Assembly: GCA_905221615.1 (NCBI GenBank) | Contig: CAJNDT010000002.1 | Coordinates: 1,140,423 to 1,204,422, forward strand | Direction: 5' to 3' | DNA: 64,000 nucleotides | Origin: Symbiodinium sp. CCMP2592 | Taxonomy: Eukaryota; Sar; Dinophyceae; Suessiales; Symbiodiniaceae | Shown here: piece by piece, positions 53,418-62,073 of the stretch | Position numbering within the stretch: the stretch's first letter is position 1 | How the letters are laid out: each line of letters opens with the position of its first letter | Position numbers and translations under genes: made by a program | The notes under the pieces: model-generated | Told to the model about the DNA's origin: nothing | The model's input: only the letters and a program-made list of their open reading frames with translations | Database searches by the model: none

Positions 53418-53529
53418 GGCTCGGGTTTCGGTCCTTCCTCCGTAGGAGGGAAGTCCCTACACCCTACTCGACTTCACGGTTCCGGGTTCTCCGTAAGAGG
53501 CACCCTTCCCCGATCCGTCTGGTCAGACC
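53418..53529 (-). other. 112-bp gap between Gag-Pol and the accessory ORFs, with a short hairpin
   Basis: Contains CCTTCCTCC-GTA-GGAGGGAAG (near-perfect inverted repeat) and GTTCTCCGTAAGAGGCACC. It might serve reinitiation, splicing or internal entry for the downstream ORFs, but nothing in the sequence decides between these. Confidence 0.35.
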
Positions 53530-56500
53530 TTAGTTGTTCCTTAGTTGGGGCTGTCTAATAGCCCCTTCATCAGCGTCTACACACTGATGTTGCTGCCATG
53601 CAATGTCCTCAGATTCATGTGCAACATGACTGACACTGACATGAGCTCGAACAAGGCTGCGAACATTCCTCGCAATTGACCGCCATGAGACATCAATGCG
53701 CTGCGACAAACTGTTCTTCGAATCATGGTCCAAGCAATCATTCAGTCTCATCACCAAACGGTCCGCTTCAGGCATGTTAGAGAACATGATCCTGCGTCCA
53801 CCACCATCGCCATCAGCACCAACATGATCATCAACCTTAACCTTCGTCACCTTGCCACTTGAAACAAGAGCATGCAACTCTGGCCAAGACCAACATGAGC
53901 ATGAAGAAGGCATGTCAAGCGAAAAATAGACGTCGGAAAATTCCGCACACTTCTTCAGCAGGCGTTTGAGAGATTTCAAGACACTTCTGAAAACCTTGTA
54001 CTTCCCACCAGAACGTTTTTCACCCCCCACGCAAGCCCCTTCACTACTTCCAGGACCAGCACCTGATCGCAAAAGCGATGCCACGAATAGCACAGGTGTG
54101 CGCAGGTCGTTCCGGCACGCATCCTTCATCATACCGATAAGGTTGTCCTCATCGGCTTTGGAGCTGATCAGCTCCTTGCAAGTTATGCGAGAGCAACCCT
54201 TAGTGGACTTAGGTACGGCGTAGCCGTTACCCAAGCCACAGAGGTCAACAATCATGCGGTCTGGCTTCCGTCCACCGGCCTTCGACGGCATGGCTACCAA
54301 TCTCCCATCGCCAGTTGCCTGAAATTTCAAGGCTTTAAGCAATCTTCTGGAAATTTGGCTAGTCAACTCGCATTTATCAGATCGATCCTTAGCGTCCGAA
54401 TCAGTCATGTGCAAATGTTTGGACGAGCACACATCAGACGACTTAGGATGCAGCGCGACGTTTGCGGCAATGTACTCCCATTCATCCTTGCAGTAGCCGA
54501 GCTCAACGGCGGTTCCAGGAGATACAGGATCCCGAAAGGTATAACGTTGCCCGTGAGTGCATCCTTGGATCTTGATGCTCTTCCACATGGCATCTTCCTG
54601 AAGTCCCTTGTACTGCTTGGTTTCCTGGACTGGTACTCGAGGAGGCACTTCGATGATGATTTGGAACCCCCATGATGCCGCTCTGCGCGCAATTCTTTGG
54701 ACGACCTCCCCCCATGGGTAGTCTGTCCGCAATTTGGCCCTTTCAGGGTTGTCAGCGATTTTCCGACTCAGCCACGAATTCTTGCCCAACACCCCTGCAC
54801 CAATGAAGATTACGGAGTTAGGGTTGTCTTTCCTTGCTTCCACCACATCAAAGATGTAGGCGCACATGGCGTCGTCAACTTCTCGCCCCATACTCAGAAC
54901 ATTTACTTGCAGCCCAGGGTCGTAGTGAGAATCGGGAGCATGCTGGGCGATGCAATCCTTGCCTGGAGCATACTCATTCCACCAGTTCTCCTCATCGACT
55001 CCTATCAATGTCCATACCGTCACTGCCTTTGGAGCATCTTTGATAGTGATACGGTACTTCCACCGGCTGTAAGGATTCTTGTAAGCATGGACCAACCTTC
55101 CATCGTGGTCGAGGAATTGGATCACCAGACCCTCCTTGGGCTTGTTTTCGGCGAAATTGACCACGTGAGGCACAATTGCTCCATCATATCCTTGATATTC
55201 CCTTTTCTGTTCCGCCGCATCATGCCATACATCTTCGTACACCGACGACCATTGGTCATAACCAAATTGAGAGGCTTGACTTTTGGATTGGCCGTTGAAA
55301 CAAAATCCCTGGTGCAATGTAAAGCCCTGGTACCCCCCATGGATGGCACGCGCCAGTGTGACAACCACCGCTCGCCATTTGGCGGGCAGGGCGCGCACAT
55401 AAGACTGGCCTAGAGGCGGTTCAGGAGGAGGCAAAAACGGCGGCGCAAGGACGTCCGCAATGGCAGCGGGGCGCAAATGCCCCCGCACGGGATGGTACTG
55501 AAACACAGCACGTTCCACGTAGCGGTCGAACTTGCCCGGTGTGTCAAGGATAGCAGCACGATCCTCCATCTGGTGCCACTGCCCTTCACGAAGAATCCAA
55601 GTCGACCGAAGGTAACGACCAGGCGGCAACGCAGAAGGCGGCCCCCGCAACATGCGCGGGAACTTGACAACCAGGATGGGGTCCACACTGTCATGTTCTT
55701 GCAAGCCTTCCTTACTCGACAATCCAGCGCGATACAACACCTGAGGGAGGATCGGCGTCTGCGTGTAAGGAAAACAAGGCACCTCGCTCTTGAACGAGTA
55801 GTGCTGCTGACCCTTCTCATCCGTGCTTTGGGTATGAGTAGGCCGCATCAGATCCATAATCTCTTGGGAGCCGATGAGATCCGGCGGAAAGATGTTGATG
55901 AGCTGACACGCATGTGTCCAGGACACGGAATCCTTGAACGACTTGGTGTGTATGTCCGCTGACATCTTGGCAGTGACCTCATAGGCAAGAGAAACGTAAC
56001 CTTCCTGAAAGATAGAATGCATCCATCCAATGCAGATACCGTGGGTACGTTCCAAGTGACGCATAGTCGGATTCTTGCCCGTGCGAATCACCCCGATCAT
56101 GGTCTGGTTGTCGTCGTAGAAGACGAAGTTGGGGTCTTGCCCCCCAAGCTGCTGCCACAACGTGATAGCAGGCAATCCAAGACGTGACATGGCAAAGTCG
56201 GCCGCGACAATCTCGGCCTCAGGTGTGGAATGACTCAAGCATCCCTGCCTTTTGCTAAGTCCCGCCAAGGGAAATCTTGTGTGAGAACCTTGAATGTGCA
56301 AATGAGCACCGGAGGTAGATTTCAAACTTTCTCCACAACCTGCATAGTCCGCATCTGCAAACAGCCCGATGGACGAGTCCTCCAAGGAGTTCCCGACCCA
56401 TCCAATCATCATGTGATGTTTGGACTGGTGCACATAGGCCATGAGATGATGAAGAAGAGCATCCTCCTTCTTGGTCCATTTCGTGATCTTGCGTGCAAGA

Positions 56501-59500
56501 TTGTTGATACTGCGCAGAAGATCAAAGCGGCAAATGCGCGCGGCATAAAGCAATTTCATGAGAATGCTGGCTGCCTGCGGAGCAAGTGCGCCGCGATTAG
56601 CCTCGTTGATTTCCTCTTCCTCGGGCGCCTTGGGAATAGGTGGAGGCGGAACGAGCCGACCATCCTTATCAACAGGCATGGTGTGTCCACACCACGTGCA
56701 TCGATGGCTTTTACCTGACTGTGCCGGAGCGCGAGCTGGGTGATTCTTAGTCTCCTCAGCCGGACTCGGCGATGGTACCGTCTTGAATTTTGTCGGATCG
56801 AACCCAGTCACGTCGCAGTACTTCTTGACTGTCATGTCCAGGTACGTCTCCATGTCGTAGGTAACGGTCTGCACCTTCGTTTTGTCATGCAACGTTGCCT
56901 CGCCCTTGGAGATGCGACAACCCAGATACAAGCCCAGCGGCGTTTCTTCTTCCAATCGAAGTTCTTGGCGCAGCATGTCCCAACCCTTGGGTAGATTCTC
57001 TTTGGGTCCTGCCATCTTGAGATCATCCACGTAGATGACAAGTAAGAGCTTCATTTGCGGGTGAAAATACAATGATGGCCATTCATCGCCAATCGGCTTG
57101 AACCCTACTTTCTGTACCGCGGTGTGGCAATGTTGTTCCCACATGGTTCCTGCGTCAGGATGTCCATATAGAGCTTTGATCAGGCGACATACCGGCCTAC
57201 GGAATTTGTGCCGTTTCGCAGATGGATGCCAGGCTTCATCAGGCAGTTCAACCCAACATGGAGTGCCCGATAATCTCGCCTGAATGTATGCTTGGATAGC
57301 ATCCGCCATCTGAACATCGTTGCCAGGAAGGCATCCGTAGTAATCTGCCCATCGTGAGGCGTCAAACGTAGCCGGGGAATTCCCCAAATCCTGAAACAAT
57401 GCGGCTTCCATATTCTGGTCTTTGACCTGATCACCGAGTAGTACACCTCGCCCCTTGAACTTCCTGGCAGGATCGTCCTCTTTGAGCTGATAGTTCTTCT
57501 CGTATATCAGTCCATGTACTCGCGCCATGTGTACTTTCTCACCTTTCTTCTTTGCCTCAGCGACGACGTCGTCATATTCACGCGTAGTTGAGAAGTCAAA
57601 CACCTCTTGGTCCCACAATCCCTTCCATTCTTTCATGAAAGCTTCCATGGCCTTGGGATTGTTGATCATCTCCTTGCGTGTGACGGGTCGAGTGACCATG
57701 GCATTGAAGCACGATCCTCCTGCATGATTCTTTTCCCGATGTACGTTTCTGTGAGAAGTCGTACACGGCATAGAAGGAATCCAGTTATCATCCATGACCA
57801 TATGCGCCGGAACGGCCGGCACGACATCTGCCAAGAATTGTTCCTGTGTATATTGATCCACATAGGACTGTGCCCATGACCAACCATCGTCGTCATCAAC
57901 GGACACGTTGAGTTGCAGATCAATTTCTTCACACGGGACAATCTTGGGAAAGATCATGTTGTCCAAAATCTTGGTGACTATCTTCTTTCCTATCACAGCC
58001 TTCTTCCGGTCTTTCTTGGCAACTCGAGCTTTGTCTCGCTTTTCTTTCTTGTATGCTGCCTTCTTCTCCGCTTCGCTCATCTTCTTCCATGCTTCCGGAG
58101 AATAAGAATGGATAGGTCGCCGTGTAGGAAGAGTTCGTCGACCGTCACTTCGGATCTTGTACGGAACTCCCCTTTTGTCGATCTTGCAGGCTTCACCGTC
58201 ATCGGTGAGATATACAATGCCGTCCCCTTTCTTCCCCGTACTCCAATGTTCAATCTCCTCGGGAGCCAACTTCTTTTCTTTCAAGATCTTGATAATCTCT
58301 CCAGGTTCTTCGATGTCTCCTTCGGGGATGAGTCTACCGGTTGGACCGACTTCGCGGGGCGATCGTCGATCTTTCCCAGTGACCTTTGGTTCAGAAGGAG
58401 GCGGTGCTGCACGTAGACCCAGCTCTTCGTCTAGTTCTTCGAGTCTTTTGTCTCCTATGGCATCAATAGCTTCATGTTCTGCTGACTTGAAGACTTCGCC
58501 GAGCGGCTCCGTCTCAATGTCAGATGGATCTATGTCCTGTAAGTCAGGATCTTCTCCGGGATCCGGTGGAGGAAGAAGTCCATTTGGATCATCGTCATCC
58601 CCGTCGCCACCATTTCCTCCGGGCGGACCGTCATCACCGTCATCGACGTCTTTTATCTCCTTGCCAGCGAGGTCAACGTTGTCCCTGAGTCCCTCAATGG
58701 TTGAATTCATCCTTTCGTACTCGGCTTTCAGGGGAAACGTTATCTCCTCTGGGAAGTAGATAACTTCTGTCTCGTACGGTCTCATCAACTTCCTGGGAAC
58801 AGATGCGTCCATCGACAGGTTCGCGTTGGCAAATTCCTTCATATCCCAGACGCGATACTTCTTGGACCACCCTTGACCAGCAGTGATGATGTATCCGGCA
58901 AAAATGCCTGGAATCCCCTTTGGATCGAATTTGTTGCCATATGTCTTCGGCCTTGTGTCCGTCGGCTTGAAGAAGACTTTGGCACCAAAGGGTATGGCTT
59001 TTCCCTCGAAGTCCTTTCCAGTCATTCGCTTCCATGCTGAATCACCATCGCCCTCCACGTCTTCAACGTTGAGGTTCTGCATCACGCAATTAAGCGCAAA
59101 GGACCAGTATTGAGCGGGCAATCCGGCGTGTAGCATGGATGCTGCGACTGTGTTGATCACTTCTTGATTTGATCGTTCAGCGAGTGAATTGTTACTGGGT
59201 TTCCCTGGAAGGGAATGATCTATCACGATCTTCAACTGCGCCATAGCTGAATCGAACTCTGGTGCTTCATCACTATACGCCATATGAATCTTGCGTCTTC
59301 CCATGAGGCGTCTGATGGCCATGACGACTTCGTCAGTGCTCCTTGAAGCCGTGGGAATCGCTGCGATCATTTTGGTGGCGATGTCCCTGATGACTAGAAC
59401 TTCACGTGCTCCGTCATCGAGTCCAATGCCTGCTTCGGCGGCCTTGCGCATGTCAAGGAAGTCGAACGTCACAAGATCTCCCCAGTGTTTGATCACACGT

Positions 59501-62073
59501 TGAAATGCACCTCGTTGTGTTCGCAAGTGCTTCATCTTCGCGCGTATGCACGATTCGCAATATGGATTGCGGTAGCGATGAGTACACAGATGTGCCAATG
59601 TCTTCGCTTCGGCTTTCAGTGTTCCGACTCTGGCCTTGCGGCTCGGCGCACCGTCGCCTTCCACATCAATGATCACCTCATCGTCACCATCCAATGGAAT
59701 TTCACCCACTCCTTTTCCTTCGTCGTCGTCCGGAGGGCGTCCGGCCTCGGACTCTGGTACTTCTTCTATAGGAGGTTCTTGGGGTTCAGGATCAGGAGGT
59801 CGTTCGTGATCATCACCTTCTTCTTCTGCTTCAATCTCGCCCGGTGCAGCTTCAGCGGCAGCTGCGACGCTGACGTCAACATTGCCCGCTGTCAACGCAC
59901 CCTTGAAGATTTCGGTGATCGCTTTGGCCTCCGGATCATCATGAACCAATGACTTGGAACTCCCGGCACGAACGTACGGGATGTCACCGTTCACGAACAG
60001 AGATATTCTCTTGCCCTGCGGGTTGATCATGAATGGTTCCCTTCCGGGAGGCCACACAAACCCGTAGTTGAAGTTCATACATCTCTTGCCTATGGAAAGC
60101 ACCGACGGTGTGTCGTCCAACACATAAGCGTTGATCGGTTCCTCGAACGACTCAGTCTGGAAATTCGACACGAGATCGGTATCGGTGATTCCATTGGCTG
60201 TCTGAAATGATATGGGCTCTGGAGTCACGAGTGTTTCGAGACTGTGCTTCTCGATCTTCTTCTGAGATATGAGGTCATGACCACACCCAGTGTCCATGAG
60301 AAACTTGATCTTCTTCTTGAGGATGACTGGTTGAACCATGCATTTGAATAAGCCTTGATTGATGATCCGTTTGCTGTGTGCAGCATCGAGTTCGCGCTCA
60401 ACGATGGAATCTTCACCGTCGTAGAACGAAACTTCTTCCACTCGAGACGTTCCTGGGATTCGTACGAATGAAACTCGATCTCCGCATTGATCATCATCGT
60501 CGTCAACCATGTCTCTCATGATCTGTGCCCTCAATCTCGCTTTGTGCTTGGCGAATTCCAAGCTCACGGCGCGGTCCTCATCATTGATAAACGCTTCCAT
60601 GTCGACGTACTTCACCTTCCGCTCTTTGTCTTTCTTCGATCTTCTAGGACACGAAGAAATGAACTTCACGTCGTTGGCAAATGTCACATTGCGCTTTATC
60701 ACTTTTCGGGTCGACGTAGTCGTTCCCGAGGATTCGTCATCTGTTGAACAATCCGAATCAGCGTCGCTGTCAACGGATGGACAATCTGACTCCTCCTCAT
60801 CTTGTCTTGAAGATCGCTTCCATATAGCCGGAGCTGATGGATTCCACCTTCGACACAATCTGATGGCGGGTGCCGCAGGGAGTGCCTTGGCCTTGGCATT
60901 CGGCTTCGCTGGAGCTGCCTTCGCTTCGGATTTAGCTTTAGCTTTTGCCTTTGGTTCCGGAGCTGGGGTAGCCGCTGCCTCATGCTTGAAAGGACAATTC
61001 TCTCTTGAGCACGAGCCTGTGTTCTTGAACGAGTAGCATATCCTGTTTCCTCCTCCTCCAGATGGACTTGGAGTTCTCGTCCTCGGCGTGAAGGGTCGCT
61101 CTGGAGTCTTCTTCGAGTGACTGAATGGACACTTATCGCCATTTCGACACCCTGCATCTGTGAAATGGAACTTGCAGCGGATTTGCTTCTTGCTTTTGTC
61201 ACCTCTGTTGTCCGCTGACTCACTCCTCGTCTTCTTCTTGGGCTTTGGCTTGGTCTTCGCATGACTCTTCGCTTTGCTTTGAGGTAGTACAGGTGTTGCT
61301 TTATCCGGCTTGGTCGGCGAAGCCTTGACCTTTGCGGATGGAGCTGCGTTAGGCGTAGGTTTCTCGGGTACCTTGGCCGGTGCAGCAAGCAAATCCTTGC
61401 CCTCAAGCATCTGGCGCAAGCCAATTTGGGTCTGAGTGAGATTTGACTGTTCTCGTCTCCGCATGATAGTACGATCAATGATCTTCATCAGGTTGTCGTA
61501 CGATCGGTCTTCATGATTGTAGGGCAAGTGTTCGTAATGCATGCCCAACTCCATCTTCATTGCGGGCGAGTCCTTGATCTTGCTGTACAAGCAATCACGG
61601 AGAGCTGTTTTGGATGGAATGTCCTCTGGTCTCATCCGTCCCAGAACTTCCAACCACGTCTGCTTGAACGTATGAAGCTTGTTGTCGCCTTGGTACTGGA
61701 GCTTCACCAAATACTCAAGAGTGATGATCATGTCAAGACGATCATGCGTTCGAAAACTTTCATACATCATCGCGATGACTTGTCGTCCTTTGATGATCTT
61801 CACGTCAGGCCTGCTGATGTAATCATTGGCCTTCCGGTTCACCTCGAGGTACAGGTCAGCTGATTTGTCACCACCGGCACGTAGCATTGCGACCATGGCG
61901 ATCCCCAATTTGACGTCTATGCTCTTGAACTTCTTGTGTCCTGAATCATTCAATGCTTCGACATCAGGGAATGGGTTGAACGCTGGTGCCAGCCATAACA
62001 TCCAGTCCTCATGATGTGGATCGGCGCCGTGCACACGGATCGCCAGTTGTTGAGATGAGTAAGAGTAGGCCAT
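53530..62073 (-). CDS. Gag-Pol polyprotein of a Ty1/copia-type retroelement, with a C-terminal extension
   Basis: 2847 residues from the ATG at 62073 (Kozak-like CCCCCATGG). Residues 1-230 are Gag-like. Two CCCH zinc fingers follow (about 296, CKFHFTDAGCRNGDKCPFSH; about 345, CYSFKNTGSCSRENCPFKH). The protease has D594-T-G in FLMDTGCGHDLIS. Integrase: zinc region HLCTHRYRNPYCESC (about 830), then TFDFLD, YSDEAPEF (about 934) and NSLAERSNQEV (about 965). Reverse transcriptase has KALYGHPDAG and YVDD at 1681-1684. RNase H has FADADYAG (about 1904) and STPEAEIVAADF (about 1950). From about 2025 an extension of about 820 residues has no standard copia counterpart; it includes KIQGCTHGQRY, SSKHLHM and DMPSSCSCWSWPEL. 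The product copies and integrates the element. The order integrase before reverse transcriptase defines copia. Confidence 0.9.
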   Translation of the reverse strand: MAYSYSSQQLAIRVHGADPHHEDWMLWLAPAFNPFPDVEALNDSGHKKFKSIDVKLGIAMVAMLRAGGDKSADLYLEVNRKANDYISRPDVKIIKGRQVIAMMYESFRTHDRLDMIITLEYLVKLQYQGDNKLHTFKQTWLEVLGRMRPEDIPSKTALRDCLYSKIKDSPAMKMELGMHYEHLPYNHEDRSYDNLMKIIDRTIMRRREQSNLTQTQIGLRQMLEGKDLLAAPAKVPEKPTPNAAPSAKVKASPTKPDKATPVLPQSKAKSHAKTKPKPKKKTRSESADNRGDKSKKQIRCKFHFTDAGCRNGDKCPFSHSKKTPERPFTPRTRTPSPSGGGGNRICYSFKNTGSCSRENCPFKHEAAATPAPEPKAKAKAKSEAKAAPAKPNAKAKALPAAPAIRLCRRWNPSAPAIWKRSSRQDEEESDCPSVDSDADSDCSTDDESSGTTTSTRKVIKRNVTFANDVKFISSCPRRSKKDKERKVKYVDMEAFINDEDRAVSLEFAKHKARLRAQIMRDMVDDDDDQCGDRVSFVRIPGTSRVEEVSFYDGEDSIVERELDAAHSKRIINQGLFKCMVQPVILKKKIKFLMDTGCGHDLISQKKIEKHSLETLVTPEPISFQTANGITDTDLVSNFQTESFEEPINAYVLDDTPSVLSIGKRCMNFNYGFVWPPGREPFMINPQGKRISLFVNGDIPYVRAGSSKSLVHDDPEAKAITEIFKGALTAGNVDVSVAAAAEAAPGEIEAEEEGDDHERPPDPEPQEPPIEEVPESEAGRPPDDDEGKGVGEIPLDGDDEVIIDVEGDGAPSRKARVGTLKAEAKTLAHLCTHRYRNPYCESCIRAKMKHLRTQRGAFQRVIKHWGDLVTFDFLDMRKAAEAGIGLDDGAREVLVIRDIATKMIAAIPTASRSTDEVVMAIRRLMGRRKIHMAYSDEAPEFDSAMAQLKIVIDHSLPGKPSNNSLAERSNQEVINTVAASMLHAGLPAQYWSFALNCVMQNLNVEDVEGDGDSAWKRMTGKDFEGKAIPFGAKVFFKPTDTRPKTYGNKFDPKGIPGIFAGYIITAGQGWSKKYRVWDMKEFANANLSMDASVPRKLMRPYETEVIYFPEEITFPLKAEYERMNSTIEGLRDNVDLAGKEIKDVDDGDDGPPGGNGGDGDDDDPNGLLPPPDPGEDPDLQDIDPSDIETEPLGEVFKSAEHEAIDAIGDKRLEELDEELGLRAAPPPSEPKVTGKDRRSPREVGPTGRLIPEGDIEEPGEIIKILKEKKLAPEEIEHWSTGKKGDGIVYLTDDGEACKIDKRGVPYKIRSDGRRTLPTRRPIHSYSPEAWKKMSEAEKKAAYKKEKRDKARVAKKDRKKAVIGKKIVTKILDNMIFPKIVPCEEIDLQLNVSVDDDDGWSWAQSYVDQYTQEQFLADVVPAVPAHMVMDDNWIPSMPCTTSHRNVHREKNHAGGSCFNAMVTRPVTRKEMINNPKAMEAFMKEWKGLWDQEVFDFSTTREYDDVVAEAKKKGEKVHMARVHGLIYEKNYQLKEDDPARKFKGRGVLLGDQVKDQNMEAALFQDLGNSPATFDASRWADYYGCLPGNDVQMADAIQAYIQARLSGTPCWVELPDEAWHPSAKRHKFRRPVCRLIKALYGHPDAGTMWEQHCHTAVQKVGFKPIGDEWPSLYFHPQMKLLLVIYVDDLKMAGPKENLPKGWDMLRQELRLEEETPLGLYLGCRISKGEATLHDKTKVQTVTYDMETYLDMTVKKYCDVTGFDPTKFKTVPSPSPAEETKNHPARAPAQSGKSHRCTWCGHTMPVDKDGRLVPPPPIPKAPEEEEINEANRGALAPQAASILMKLLYAARICRFDLLRSINNLARKITKWTKKEDALLHHLMAYVHQSKHHMMIGWVGNSLEDSSIGLFADADYAGCGESLKSTSGAHLHIQGSHTRFPLAGLSKRQGCLSHSTPEAEIVAADFAMSRLGLPAITLWQQLGGQDPNFVFYDDNQTMIGVIRTGKNPTMRHLERTHGICIGWMHSIFQEGYVSLAYEVTAKMSADIHTKSFKDSVSWTHACQLINIFPPDLIGSQEIMDLMRPTHTQSTDEKGQQHYSFKSEVPCFPYTQTPILPQVLYRAGLSSKEGLQEHDSVDPILVVKFPRMLRGPPSALPPGRYLRSTWILREGQWHQMEDRAAILDTPGKFDRYVERAVFQYHPVRGHLRPAAIADVLAPPFLPPPEPPLGQSYVRALPAKWRAVVVTLARAIHGGYQGFTLHQGFCFNGQSKSQASQFGYDQWSSVYEDVWHDAAEQKREYQGYDGAIVPHVVNFAENKPKEGLVIQFLDHDGRLVHAYKNPYSRWKYRITIKDAPKAVTVWTLIGVDEENWWNEYAPGKDCIAQHAPDSHYDPGLQVNVLSMGREVDDAMCAYIFDVVEARKDNPNSVIFIGAGVLGKNSWLSRKIADNPERAKLRTDYPWGEVVQRIARRAASWGFQIIIEVPPRVPVQETKQYKGLQEDAMWKSIKIQGCTHGQRYTFRDPVSPGTAVELGYCKDEWEYIAANVALHPKSSDVCSSKHLHMTDSDAKDRSDKCELTSQISRRLLKALKFQATGDGRLVAMPSKAGGRKPDRMIVDLCGLGNGYAVPKSTKGCSRITCKELISSKADEDNLIGMMKDACRNDLRTPVLFVASLLRSGAGPGSSEGACVGGEKRSGGKYKVFRSVLKSLKRLLKKCAEFSDVYFSLDMPSSCSCWSWPELHALVSSGKVTKVKVDDHVGADGDGGGRRIMFSNMPEADRLVMRLNDCLDHDSKNSLSQRIDVSWRSIARNVRSLVRAHVSVSHVAHESEDIAWQQHQCVDADEGAIRQPQLRNN

